64,000 bases of DNA. It comes from Volvox africanus. Lineage: Eukaryota > Chlorophyta > Chlorophyceae > Chlamydomonadales > Volvocaceae. The notes under the pieces were generated by a model. That model had not been told where the DNA came from, made no database searches, and was given only the letters and a program-made list of their open reading frames with translations. The stretch lies in contig BSDZ01000022.1 in NCBI GenBank assembly GCA_030268105.1, forward strand, positions 186,001 through 250,000, given 5' to 3'. Below, one piece after another: positions 20,596-32,531 of this stretch. Each line of letters starts with the position of its first letter. Within the stretch, counting starts at the first letter, position 1. The translations under genes and the position numbers were made by a program.

Positions 20596-21379
20596 ACACA
20601 CTTTGTGTAACAGGGCGAATGGCGCAGAAGTGCCAGAAAGAGTGAATCTGAGTTGTCGTAATTTAGCTTTATATGACAATAACGTAATTGCGTAATAATA
20701 GATTAGTTATAATAGATCTAACGCATAGAACTTGGTCAAGTCGCATGGGACCACTTGAATGGGAGCATTCGTACAACGGTGTCAGTTGTAGAATGCATCA
20801 CATTCCGCACATCTGCCCAGGCCGCCAATAGATCAGCCTAATAAAGGCACTATCAGGACTGATCACCCTGATTAGCAGCCAATAGAACTCCACGACGGAG
20901 CTTGGAGGAGTAGGTGACTGCGCGGCGCGACGCCCCATCACCGACAGAGCTAGGAACAGGTAGCGCAGTCTCGCCTCAGGGCCGGGCTGTGAGGCCAGTG
21001 TCTAGTGTAGTTGCCCGAGCTACAGCTAGCACACTGCTGCGCCAGCCTCACATACACCCACTACCAGGCGAAGCGCTTCCAACGGCAAGTCTTCGCCTTA
21101 GGTAACAGCAAGAGATCACCGAAATGTACGGCTCTTGGATCCAACAACGACCAACTGTCATTCACGCGAATCAGCAGCTGTCGGAACTGTCGTTTCCTAA
21201 CCGCTCTTTAACCAGAATTGTCATGCAGTCATCGGTGCATGACATGCTTGCCAGTTTCGAATAGACGTAAGGCCCCCTTTTGTACCAGGCAGCACTATTT
21301 AAGGCGCCTGGATAATTGAGACAGACACTTCTTCATTCTTTATAAGTCACTACTATAATGTAACTAGCAAGGAGTCACC
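20596..21379 (+). repeat. Segment E, copy 2 (long form)
   Basis: Contains the block 20797-21250 that is missing from copy 1. Ends ...CAAGGAGTCACC, whose last five bases are the target duplication of element B. No gene is recognised; short ORFs within are not convincing. Confidence 0.8.
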
Positions 21380-22191
21380 TGTTGTACGTGGGTTCGATCA
21401 CTGTTTGCACCAATGAAGACTGCAACGCATTTAAGCATTATGAAGCATGATACAAGTATATTAGCATGATATACTCGAGTATATCTAGCTAATCAGGCAT
21501 GCGGCATTATTACCTACGACGTTGAGCTGTCGGTCAACATGTTTGACTCTATATCGATAATTAATGCGCGACCTATCCATTGGCATATTATATCACGTAA
21601 TAATATTTTAAATATTATTATCTCATCTACTTCATAAGCTATACGCATATGCGAGAATGCGACGATCGTGATGGTGGGTCGGCAACCGAATATCGATATT
21701 CGGACCTTCGCATATTGCATATGTTGCATCCATTAATATCACGGTTTACGCGGTATTTAGAATGATGCTACGAAGGTACTCATACTTGAGATCGTAATCC
21801 AGTGAGACCTGTACTGCACATCGGTATCGCGATGTGATAGGTGCGAGGACGGCCGCCTAGAGACCGAAGTCGGCTCGCGCTACTTTGGACTAAGTACTTG
21901 TGTACTTAACTCTATCTTATTTGCATACATACGATATACCCATATATATTTGGCCTGAGCTGTTCTAGCATATCATCTGCAGCCGAGTGATGAACATTGC
22001 CCGAGGGGTCTGACGGCCATCTACCGATTTGTAAACAAAGACTATTGTAAGTTGGATCTTTCCTTATTCTCGAGTCTTCCGCTGTCACTTTGCTTGCATT
22101 GAATCGCCTTGCTGTTCGTAAGCACCGTGCGCACTAGCTAACATTCAGACTTGCAGATTCAGTGCATGATTGAAGAAGGAAGGATACAACA
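21380..22191 (+). repeat. 5' LTR of element B
   Basis: Begins TGTTGTACGTGGG and ends GGAAGGATACAACA. It holds palindromes such as GATATACTCGAGTATATC and AAGTAC with GTACTT. Confidence 0.95.
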
Positions 22192-22654
22192 AATTTGGTA
22201 GTGAGACGGGTTGAATCATGATTGCCGCATTGTCCCTCATCGGAAGTAGGTTCTCGCGATGGCAAGCGACGACGACACGCGCCGCAGCCCTTTAGACACC
22301 TTCGCTGAGGATCTTGGCCGCGCCGTTTTGGACGCCGCCGCTTCCGGTTTGTAATCCTAGATATCTGTTGGTAACTAGTTGATGTATTCTTGTTGCGAGC
22401 TTGCATTGTGAGCCGCAGGTGAACGTACGCCAACATTAAACGCTGTGTTGGCCGGACAATACTTAAACTCGGATCAGATTAAAGCTTTGATTCAGAAGAC
22501 TACTGAGATAAGAGACGGCCTTATGGATTACGTCGGTTTTTCCTCGAGCTACTCAGGAGTTCTGTCGGTACGTGAGTAATCAAAAATTCCTCTTGCGCTA
22601 CTTGTTTACAGATCTTTTAGTAAATTCCTGTTCACCAGTATAAGCTCGTGCCTT
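22192..22654 (+). other. Leader of element B with leader ORF
   Basis: The leader ORF at 22259-22354 reads MASDDDTRRSPLDTFAEDL and ends ASGL-stop, overlapping GGTTTGTAAT. After GAGCCGCAG (about 22418) the next open stretch includes NSDQIKALIQKTTEIR, similar to RPDQLATLIAQTTEIR at the same place in family A. A strong donor-like GTACGTGAGTAA follows near 22570. Confidence 0.6.
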
Positions 22655-23888
22655 ATGTCGGGACGCGAAGATAGTTCCTATCTGGGCACCGCCAGCCAAC
22701 CCGATAGCGGTCCTGCCGCTAGACCTGTTTTTGCCGATCCCGATACTGTCGGGACTCGTATTATGTCTGATCCCGTTGTTCTTCAGACCCCTTTACACTT
22801 AATTGTACCACTGTCGACAGCGGCTACAACAAGTGAAGGAGTTGGAGCACAACGGGCTCCGGTAACACCCGCGGTTCAAGAACCCGTCGGAATACCGGAG
22901 GTAATGAAGTTGACCATCCCCGTGCCCAAGCTCAATATTTCCGCTGACGAAAAGGCAAAGAATTCAGGGCATAGTGTCGCGGATAGGACCAGGGCTTACG
23001 TTCGCAATGCTAGGCAATATCTGCAAGCGGTACATGGCGGGGGATGCGACTCCATTAAATGCCTGTTCGTTGGGAATACCCTCGAGGGTGCCGCAAAGGA
23101 TTGGTATGACGAATGGACCACTGCTAGAGGCAAGTACACGTTTGACAACCTGATCGATGCTCTCCTCGCCCGCTTTGCTACGGAAGTTTGCTCGCGTAGC
23201 AACGAGGCTCGTAAGACGCTGGCACAAGGCACGTACCACATGCGTTCACACGAGACCGTTCCTGCTTATCAGTCCCGTTTCGAGGCGCTGATAACTCCTA
23301 TCTTTAACTTTCCCGAGGAGGATCATATCTTTTGGTTCCACCGCGGTCTTACTGAATCCCTTGCGTGATGGTGCGCCACTGACCTCAGCGGAATTCCATT
23401 TCAATCTTATGATGCCTTAGTAGTTTTTGCTAGAGGTGCAGAAGTTAGACATTTGGCGGGCAAGGACGTTAAACAACTTAACCCTCGCGTCCACGCGATG
23501 CGAGTGCAGGAACCACCTTTGGAGTCGATGCCGAAGGACCAGGGTTCCGATCGTCAACACCCCGCGGTGGTCGTGAATACCGTTCGGAAGGAAAGACGGT
23601 TTGATAATCGCGGACGCCAGAGCCCAAGTAATCGTGGGTCTGCGGGAGCTGGGCCGAGCTCTGGCCATGCGAAAGGAAAGCGAAGAGGGAGCGCACCGTC
23701 TGTAGCTGCAATGCAGAACGCGGCTCCTAGTGTCAAGAAGCCCCGGACAGACGATCCGTACATGCAAAACTGGGAGTGCCGACGCTCGGAGTTTGACCGT
23801 CGGAAGTTCACTAATCTTTGCTTGAGGTGTGCGGGAGAGCACCCTACTCGTGAATGCCCTGTTACCACCTTTCGTACCCAAGACGACT
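22655..23888 (+). pseudogene. gag: Gag of element B
   Basis: Begins MSGREDSSYLGTASQPDSG. The core (AKDWYDEWTTARGKYTFDNL) and the zinc knuckle (CLRCAGEHPTREC, spacing CX2CX3HX4C) are those of family A Gag. TGA at 23366-23368 ends the first 237 codons; the frame then stays open. A change of two bases near the end shifts the frame just before the UAG (23889-23891) that elsewhere ends gag, so gag here runs past it to 23935 and is out of step with pol. Confidence 0.88.
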
Positions 23889-23930
23889 TAGGAAGTTGCC
23901 CGGGATGTGGAGGAAGGGACTTCTCCCGGG
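23889..23930 (+). promoter_or_regulatory. UAG with downstream stem at the gag/pol boundary, element B
   Basis: UAG, spacer GAAGTTG, then CCCGGGA (23899-23905), an 18-base loop and TCCCGGG (23924-23930). Spacer and loop lengths equal those of family A, while the last pair is A-U instead of U-A. The UAG lies in the pol frame. Confidence 0.6.
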
Positions 23931-26900
23931 ATTGAAGAGAGTGAATGTGGCCGCTGGCCGTCGTTGCGCCTGGCTGTGAGGGCCCTTTTACCTTCTGTTT
24001 TCGGACAAATCGAGCGGGCTATCGAGCGACGCTTTTCACTCGACGGGCGCACGGGACTAAACCATTTCGACCCGCTGTGTAATTTATTTGCACCACGTTG
24101 CCCTCTTTCTTCCCTAGATTTATCTGGCCACGTTACTCTATTTATCCCTTCATCTTCCCGTGAGCTGTGCGAGCAGCTCGCCAGGTACAAGAAGTACCGC
24201 CGTCGAAATCCGGACACTGCAGCTTGCATATTAATTCCCTCTTTTAGCCAACGTAAAGTGGCGTCCTTGTTGGAAGGTATGCAATGTGTCCTCCGATTCG
24301 AGTCAGGCACCGCTTTGTTTAACGGTGTGGATGTGACGGATAAACCGACGATGTTGCCTAAACTACCTTATGCTGCTGAAGTTTGGTTTGAGGCCCCTCT
24401 TTTGAGTCCTATCAGGTTCGAACCTGCTATAGGATCACTTTTGCTGTCTGCGGAGTCGACTCCGACAGGGAATCGTGTCCCTCTTATCGAAATCGGCCTC
24501 GGAGGCCGACTGATGAAGGCGCTCGTGGATACTGGCGCCAGCGACGACTTCATCTCGGCAAAGGAGGTGAATGCTTTGGGGTTGACCCCTCAGTCGTCTG
24601 ATTGTGCACAGGTTACCCTCGCTGATGGAGGAAAGCATCCCATCGTGGGCAGCATCACCCTGAGCCTATCGATAGGCCCTCTGCGTGTTAGGGCCCAACC
24701 GTATGTGCTACAAGGTCTCTCGGAGACGGCACAGTACATTCTGGGTGCCGCGACATTACGACAGTACCGCACGCGCATTGATATGGAGTCCACCACACTT
24801 AGTTTGTGCAAAGGGAACCTATCGACTAAGGTACCTTTCCTGTCGTACCAAGATGTCACACCAGAGGAGGGCGGAACTGTTGCGGAGCCTGAGGTTAATT
24901 TCGCTTTGGCGGCGATCGTCAGCGGAAAACAAGAACCCAAGCTAATTGGACGCAAAGAAACCGATCGGATGATACGGAAAGGCGCCCATGTGTTGCTTGT
25001 GAGGCCATGGGTGCAATCGAATGCTACCACCGTGCAGTCCACCGTGAAGGATCTTGAGGTCGAAGCCCTCCTGCATAAATATGCTGATGTCTTTCACGAC
25101 ATCCCAGGGCTCCCACCTATGCGACCTGTTGACCATACGATCCCTCTTGTGCCCGGAGCACAACCCGTTTCACGACCTATGTACAGGTTAAGCCCGTTGG
25201 AGCTAGATGAAGTGAAGCGACAAGTGAGGGATCTGCTCGAAAAGGGTTTGATTCCGCCCAGCACATTGCCATATTCTGCACCGATATTGTTTGTCGGTAA
25301 GAAGGATGGAACGTTGCGTATGTGCATTGATTATCGGGGCTTGAATGCGACTACGATTAAAAATCGCTACCCTTTGCCGCGCGTCAATGACCTGCTCGAT
25401 AAGCTGAAAGGCTCAGCTTATTTTTCCTCGATTGACCTTCAACAAGGGTATAATCAGATATGCATTGCTGCCTCTGATATTCCGAAAACCGCTTTCCGGA
25501 CTCCCTTTGGTCACTTCGAGTACACGGTCTTGTCGTTTGGACTTACTAATGCGCCCGCCACATTTCAGGCAGTGATGGACCGCATGTTCAGACCGTATAT
25601 CGACAGGTTCGTCGTTTGTTATTTGGATGATATATTAATATATTCCAAAACGCGCGAGGAGCACCTGAAGCATCTCGAGCTCGTGCTTGAGGTGATGAAG
25701 CGGGAGCAATTGTTTGCTAAACGCGCCAAGTGTTTTTGGGCGCAGCCTCAAGTGGAGTATTTGGGCCACATTGTGTCGGCCACTGGGATAAGGATGGACC
25801 CACGGAAGGTAGCTGTCGTTCGCGAATGGCCTGCGCCTCAGAACCTCACCGAAGTACGCCAGTTCTTGGGTTTGACCAACTACTTCCGTGAGTTTATCAA
25901 TAAATACTCCATTATTGCGGCCCCGCTTACAAATTTGACGAAGAAAGGAGGTTTCGCTTCCCTTGAAGCCTGGACACCCGTGTGTCAGCAGGCATTCGAA
26001 GAGCTCAAGCGAATCGTCGCCGACGACGTTACCCTCTCTTTCCCTGATTACTCGTTGCCATTCCGTGTTGAAGTTATATCGGATGCTTCCTTGCATGGAA
26101 GCGGCGCTGTATTGTTGCAGGAAGGACGACCGATCGCCTTCATGAGTAAGAAGTTCTCGGGTGCGGAGACCCGATATACAACCGGAGAGCAGGAGCTGTT
26201 GGCAGCTCTACATGCTTTGAAGGAGTGGCGCTGTTACCTCGAAGGTCGCCCTTTTACGCTGAAGACTGACCACAAACCGCTGACATTCTTGCAGAGTGTC
26301 CCCACGCTGAACCGACGACAAGCCCGGTGGATGGAGAATCTATCTCGTTTCGACTGTACGTGGGAATATATCGCCGGCAGAATCAATATTGCTGACGCCC
26401 TCAGTCGACATCCATCATTACATGCTGCGATTTTGGCAGCACCGGTTACTCGTTCGCGCAGTCAGGAGGTGCCGATAGCAGCGGATCTCGCGCAACGACT
26501 TAAGATGGCGTATCAGGCTGATCCATGGTTTGCCTCACCAAGCAATGTGGAACATGTGCACAAGCGCAACGATTTGTGGATACGGAAGGATGGCTCGACC
26601 ACACAAATCGTCCTGCCGAATGACGACGCCATGCGCTACGATATTCTTGCACGGTTCCACGAGGACCCGTTGGCAGGACATCCTGGAAGCACGCGATTGG
26701 CAGAGCTCGTACGATGCTCGTTCTGGTGGCCGCGTGTGGTGAAGGATGCGGAAAACTTCGTGCAAAGGTGCAGTTTATGTCAGCGCAATAAAGCACTATC
26801 CGGTAAGGGCCAGGGTTTACTACAACCTTTACCTATACCAGATGCCCCTTGGGAAAGTGTTTCTATGGACTTTGTAGTCGCGCTGCCCAAAACTGAGGGG

Positions 26901-27957
26901 GGATACGACTCGGTGTTCGTTATGGTTGATCGTTTGACCAAGATGGTTCACTTAGCCCCCTGCACCTCGTCTTGCACCGCTGAGCAAACAGCACGATTAT
27001 TTTTCGATAACGTGGTCCGATTGCATGGCATTCCTAAAATTGTGATATCCGATCGCGGCGGTCAATTCACGTCTAAGTTTTGGGAAGCGCTATGTGAACT
27101 TGTCGGTATGCGTTCATTTGAGCACAGCATATCATCCACAATCTGATGGGCAAACCAAACGCACAAATCGCACGCTGGGCGACATGTTGAGGAATTTCGT
27201 GGGACGCACGCTCTCTGTTTGGGATATGTTTCTGACTTTGGCAGAATTCGCGCTTAACAACGCTGTTAACCGCTCTACAGGTCAAAGCCCTTTCTTTCTG
27301 AATTATGGATTCCATCCTGCGCTACCCGTGTGGCGAGAGTTGGAGATAAATATCCCAGCGGCTAAAACCTTTGCCAAGTCGTTCCTATCCCGCATGACAG
27401 ATGCGAAGACATGTTTGGATGCGGCACAACAACGGACGACGGACTATTATAATAAATCCAAACGAGACGTAACATTTTCGGTGGGACAAATGGTATTATT
27501 GAGCACCAAGAACTTGCGTTCGCTCGCCGACGGTTCCCGTAAATTGCTACCTCGCGGGATCGGTCCATATCCCGTTGTTCGCATGGTAGGGAATGTAGCT
27601 GTGGAGCTATCCCTACCTTCTGACATGAATATCCATCCCACATTCCATATTTCCCTCATCCGCCCTTATCGCGGCACAGCACCCGTTACAAACGACACCG
27701 ATGTCCCTACAGTAATGGACCCTGGTCCCAAGAGCTGGATCGCAGGCAAGCAAAAAGTGTATGATGTGGAACGAATACTGGATTATCGGGTTCATCGCAT
27801 TGGTCGACAATGATGGAAGCAAAAGGTGCACGAATATCTGGTCAAGTGGACTGGTTATTCTAGCGAGCATAATTCGTGGGAGCCGATGCGTAACTTCTCG
27901 ACGGAAATGAAGCCCCTGTTGGAGGAAGCTCGCCTACGTGCCACGCAAACCCAATGA
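23892..27957 (+). pseudogene. pol: Pol of element B: protease, reverse transcriptase, RNase H, integrase, chromodomain
   Basis: Open from 23892 to about 27110: protease [12 protein letters not shown] near 24524, reverse transcriptase [12 protein letters not shown] near 25615, RNase H EVISDASLHGSGAVLL near 26070 and TDHKPL near 26270, integrase zinc finger and SMDFVVALP near 26860, and SDRGGQF near 27050. Two bases are lost after VGMR at about 27114, shifting the frame. Integrase then continues ([15 protein letters not shown]; the residue after the catalytic Glu is changed in this copy). TGA at 27811-27813 cuts off the chromodomain ([18 protein letters not shown]), where the chimera has CGA. 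The decay is modest. Confidence 0.92.
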
Positions 27958-28016
27958 TCTCTGCAGTCGATGCTGTCCGATGCAGCTAGGACGCTGCATA
28001 TGGGAGGGGGGATAGT

Positions 28017-28796
28017 TGTTGTACGCGGGTTCGATCACTGTTTGCACCAATGAAGACCGCAACGCATTTAAGCATTATGAAGCATGATACAAGTATATTA
28101 GCATGATATATCTAGCTAATCAGGCATGCGGCATTATTACCTTCAACGTTGAGCTGTCGGTCAACATGTTTGACTCAATATCGATAATTAATGGGCGACC
28201 TATCCATTGGCATATTATATCACGTAATAATATTTTAAATATTATTATCTCATCTACTTCATAAACTATACGCGTATGCGAGAATGCGACGATCGTGATG
28301 GTTGGGTCGGCAACCGATATTCGGACCTTCGCATATTGCATATGTTGCATCCATTAATATCACGGTTTACGCGGTATTTAGAATGATGCTACGAAGGTAC
28401 TCACACTTGAGATCGTAATCCAGTGAGACCTGTACTGCACATCGGTATCGCGACGTGATAGGTGCGAGGACGGCCGCCTAGAGACCAAAGTCGGCTCGCG
28501 CTACTTTGGACTAAGTACATGTGTACTTAACTCTATCTTATTTGCATACATACGATATACCCAAATATATACGGCCTGAGCTATTCTAGCATATCATCTG
28601 CAGCCGAGTGATAAACATTGCCCGCGGGGTCTGACGGCCTACCGATTTGTAAATGAAGACTATTGTAAGTTGGATCTTTCCTTATTCTCGAGTCTTCCGC
28701 TGTCACTTTGCTCGCATTGAATCGCCTAAACGTGCACACTAGCTAACATTCAGACGTGCAGATTCAGTGCATGATTGAAGAAGGAAGGATACAACA
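28017..28796 (+). repeat. 3' LTR of element B
   Basis: 780 bp, TGTTGTACGCGGGTTCGATC to GGATACAACA. It is about 30 bp shorter than the 5' LTR because of small deletions, for example beside GATATATCTAGC and in CCGATATTCGG. Confidence 0.95.
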
Positions 28797-29111
28797 TCAC
28801 CGTTGCACTACGTGCCCTACAGCACAAAGACTCGGAGCTCGCCCATAGGTGAATCTGTAGCTGCGGGTGTGAGATTCTGGTTAAGTTGTAAATGGCAAGG
28901 TTGGCTGTACATTTAGTCAAGGTGCTCCACACACGCACTTGGATGGAAGCATACATACAATGGCACGGCGGGAAAGATACGTCCATGGATGTCCATGGGG
29001 ACGGAAGATCCGCATAGGGTATGCAGGCCCTCCAATCAAACCCTCCGTACCTAGATGAGATTGTACGGCAGATGTGGATGATCATGAGCTACCTGCTTAG
29101 CTTCGCCCTCA

Positions 29112-29183
29112 GCCGTTGTAGCTCAGTGGTAGAGCGTTTGTCTTGTAAACGAGAGGCCTCTGGTCCGATCCCAGACTGCGGCA
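29112..29183 (+). tRNA. tRNA-Thr (anticodon TGT), copy 2
   Basis: Same fold as copy 1. The anticodon stem is TTTGT/ACGAG (still paired, allowing G-T pairs). The T loop reads TCCGATC rather than TTCGATC, so the B box is GGTCCGATCCC and the invariant T54-T55 pair is altered. This copy is a likely pseudogene or weak gene. Confidence 0.72.
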
Positions 29184-29624
29184 CGGGGTGACATCATCTT
29201 GTGCACAGATATCTTGACGCACATACGCAACGACTGTGCACATCCTCAGCCGAGAAGATACATCCAATTGGCATGTGCAGAAACACGCTGCAGCAATCTT
29301 TGTATTTTCAACCCCGTATTTTTTGTTGACGGGTGAGTACCCGCATGCCAAAAGATGAGATAATTAATGTATTGCAGCTTGCACGCCATCGCTTACTCCA
29401 GGCATAGCAAACAACATAGCTAAAGGCCCTCCACCAGTCGTAATGCACGAGACAATGCTTCTGCTTCTGCTTCTGCTGCTGCTTCTGCTTCTGCTGCTGC
29501 TGCGGGTGAGGATGTGAAGAGGACGAGGATGGGGATGAGGATGGGGATGAGGATGGGGATGATTCGACCTACTTACCATGAAGAGGTCTTATTTACACGG
29601 CCTTATTTACAATCATCTGCTGGG

Positions 29625-29734
29625 TATGGTATGGTATGGTATGGTATGGTATGGTATGGTATGGTATGGTATGGTATGGTATGGTATGGTATGGTATGGT
29701 ATGGTATGGTATGGTATGGTATGGTATGGTATGG
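29625..29734 (+). repeat. (TATGG)22 microsatellite
   Basis: 22 perfect pentamer units, purine-rich on the plus strand. It corresponds to the 15-unit tract at 19426. Confidence 0.98.
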
Positions 29735-30076
29735 TATGTACATATAATTTAACAAAAGACGGAACGTCATCTCACGACTAATTGCGAAAGAGGCCTGACA
29801 AAAGTTATCCGTCCAGTGCACCTTCCTAATACAGGGTGAACGAGCGAGACATCTGTTTGCATTGTGAAGTGTGTAAGTTGTCGATCGCCTGCTTCCAGTT
29901 GGTGAGCTTTGACTTCGATAGGTAAAATGCCATTCGTTCTTACATTATATTATGCAGCGACGTGTGTGCGGCGCTTGACTGATGATGTGTCATTTCGCTG
30001 AACCCACCATCGGCCAGGGTGGGTCATCATTCCCATGCCATAGCGTGTGGCTTGTGCACCGTGCACCTTGACACTC

Positions 30077-30270
30077 ATACCTTTCTCGGCCTTTTGGCTC
30101 AGATCATGTGTAGTATCTGTTCTTATAAGCTTAATCGCTTATATGGTCCTCATTGAGGACCTGCGATTAACTTCAATCTTTTTGGGGGACTCGTCAATGG
30201 TGAGCTTGCTCACTCGACATGTCAGCATGGTTGTGGCCTTACACTACCGCAACAGCCGTGCACCCGGTCC
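30077..30270 (+). ncRNA. U2: U2 spliceosomal snRNA gene, copy 2
   Basis: Same 194 bases as copy 1, including the branch-point pairing region and Sm site, and with the same flanks on both sides. The identity points to recent duplication or to homogenisation. Confidence 0.9.
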
Positions 30271-30829
30271 AAGCAAAACCTGTGGATGGAACCGACAGGC
30301 CCACGCCACCGGAACACGCGCATGATAGCACAGATGGGACACAGTCATGAATAGAACATAGCGAACCATCATGGATGGTTTAACAAACAAACAAGGATGA
30401 AGTGTACGTTCATTGCAACTTATTGTACATACGTAGATCAAGTGGTAGGTGCATGTGCTGCCTGAAATCAAACGCTGGCATGCATATGTGAAAGTACGTA
30501 TCCACATAGAAGGAAATGTTGTATTAAGACGTGTGTGCCTTCCAGCTGCCCCAGCCACGCATGACACCTCGGATGCGCAGCTGAGATACGTCTAACGGCC
30601 TTTGTGCGTGTGTCTGCCATAACAAAAGGATGATCATCTATTGGTGCGCGTTTCAGAAGCACTGTTATGTCAAATGACTGTTTCACTGTCTCAGTATGAC
30701 GATGTGCAATACGATAGGCGTGTGAATGGGATGGTACGCAGGATAGATGTATGTGTGAGATGCAAGTAATGAAAAGGCGGGAGTATGTCAGACACAGTTG
30801 TAGTATGTCATCCACTTTCATGATCCAAG

Positions 30830-31612
30830 ACACACTTTGTGTAACAGGGCGAATGGCGCAGAAGCGCCAGAAAGAGTGAATCTGAGTTGTCGTAATTTAG
30901 CTTTATATGACAATAACGTAATTGCGTAATAATAGATTAGTTATTTAGATCTAACGCATAGAACTTGGTCAAGTCGCATGGGACCACTTGAATGCCAGCA
31001 TTCGTACAACGGTGTCAGTTGTAGAATGCATCACATTCCACACATCTGCCCAGGCCGCCAATAGATCAGCCTAATAAAGGCACTATCAGGACTGATCACC
31101 CTGATTAGCAGCCAATAGAACTCCACGACGGAGCTTGGAGGAGTAGGTGACTGCGCGGCGCGACGCCCCATCACCGACAGAGCTAGGAACAGGTAGCGCA
31201 GTCTCGCCTCAGGGCCGGGCTGTGAGGCCAGTGTCTAGTGTAGTTGCCCGAGCTACAGCTAGCACACTGCTGCGCCAGCCTCACATACACCCACTACCAG
31301 GCGAAGCGCTTCCAACGGCAAGTCTTCGCCTTAGGTAACAGCAAGAGATCACCGAAATGTACGGCTCTTGGATCCAACAACGACCAACTGTCATTCACGC
31401 GAATCAGCAGCTGTCGGAACTGTCGTTTCCTAACCGCTCTTTAACCAGAATTGTCATGCAGTCATCGGTGCATGACATGCTTGCCAGTTTCGAATAGACG
31501 TAAGGCCCCCTTTTGTACCAGGCAGCACTATTTAAGGCGCCTGGATAATTGAGACAGACACTTCTTCATTCTTTATAAGTCACTACTATAATGTAACTAG
31601 CAAGGAGTCACC
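30830..31612 (+). repeat. Segment E, copy 3 (long form)
   Basis: Matches copy 2, including its 450-bp block, and is joined without interruption to the start of a third F copy at CACCGTTGCACTACG. The E/F junction is therefore the natural, uninserted state. Confidence 0.85.
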
Positions 31613-31706
31613 GTTGCACTACGTGCCCTACGGCACAAAGACTCGGAGCTCGCCCATAGGTGAATCCGTAGCTGCGGGTGTGAGATTCTGGTTAAGTTGT
31701 AAATGG
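31613..31706 (+). repeat. Segment F, copy 3 (first 94 bp)
   Basis: Ends at GTTAAGTTGTAAATGG, where element H begins. In copies 1 and 2 the next bases are CAAGGTTGGC. AATGG should recur on the right side of H, beyond the window. A third tRNA/U2 copy may therefore lie to the right. Confidence 0.85.
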
Positions 31707-32531
31707 TGTTGTGCTACGGTTCGATTGTCCGCCGATGCGTAGGTCGATGCGACCTTACAAGGCGAAGTGTTATCTTGATGAACGCATGAATGATTATTGC
31801 ATATGAATGAACCTGCATGATATAGATGTATTCGCATACATTTATATATGCATTTGGCATGTTATCATTATCCATCGCAACATCGCATCATGGCAAATCC
31901 GCCTAGCATGCATGAAATACCGAATCATTGAAGTGCGCATTATGCTCGTGCTATGAAACGATAAGTAATATTATTTGACATAATATTACTTCATTACAGC
32001 ACACGTTGAGAGCGCCACACTCGTCGCGATGCATGCCTTGCAACCGAATATCGTTATTCGGACCCTTGCATCATGCAAATGCCGGAAAGGCTTATACGTT
32101 GTTATGCTTGGACATCACCTATACGCAGTAGGGTTGTCACACTTAGGATCCGCCTCCTAGTGTGAATTGCGATGCTGCGAGTATAACAGATGCGAGGACG
32201 GCTAAGCAAGATAAGACATTCGATACCAGTGAACACTCAGGTGTTCTACATTATTATTGCTATATGCTACTCTACTTAGCCCGAGCTAAGCCTAAACTTC
32301 GCTTATCACCGCCGCGTGATGATTGCTTGCTTCCGGCGCTGACGGCGATTACGTCAATTGCACCGCACCGATCTGTAAGACTGTAAGTTATATCTCTTCT
32401 TGTCTTGAAGTCTTCCGCTGTCTCTGTTTGCTTGCCCTTGCCTTGTTGTACTTGCAAGTGCTCGCACATCGGTGTCGAAAGGCTTCAGACGAGCAGATAC
32501 TTATGAGCAAACACGAAGGAGAGGTACAACA
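31707..32531 (+). repeat. 5' LTR of element H
   Basis: 825 bp, TGTTGTGCTACGGTTCGATT to GGAGAGGTACAACA. Its hairpins carry paired changes relative to the array LTRs: CCGAATA/TATTCGG instead of CCGGATA/TATCCGG, and TCACACT/AGTGTGA instead of TCACATC/GATGTGA. Confidence 0.95.

Larger units (their letters stand above)
21380..28796 (+). mobile_element. Family B Ty3/gypsy chromovirus, complete but broken
   Basis: 7,417 bp with TCACC on both sides (21375-21379 and 28797-28801). LTRs are 812 and 780 bp. The order is primer-binding site TGGTAGTGAGACGGG (22196), leader ORF, gag, pol, polypurine tract GGGAGGGGGGATAG, 3' LTR. Gag has a stop and a frameshift, and pol a frameshift and a stop, so it is not autonomous. 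The undisturbed target is preserved twice in the window (18604-18613 and 31608-31617). Confidence 0.95.
28802..30829 (+). repeat. Segment F, copy 2: tRNA-Thr and U2 snRNA
   Basis: Nearly identical to 18609-20595, apart from a longer TATGG run and scattered substitutions. It resumes exactly where the B insertion split the tandem repeat. Confidence 0.9.

Noticed and set aside
20914..21105. 63-codon ORF in segment E (also at 31147)
   Set aside because: Short, non-ATG in the shown frame, no recognisable domain, and identical only because the segment is duplicated.
20596..21379. Segment E as an LTR with F as the internal part of an element
   Set aside because: It is repeated around F and has hairpins and a TATTTAAGG box, but lacks TG...CA ends, a primer-binding site at the E/F junction and a polypurine tract. 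A plain tandem duplication explains it.
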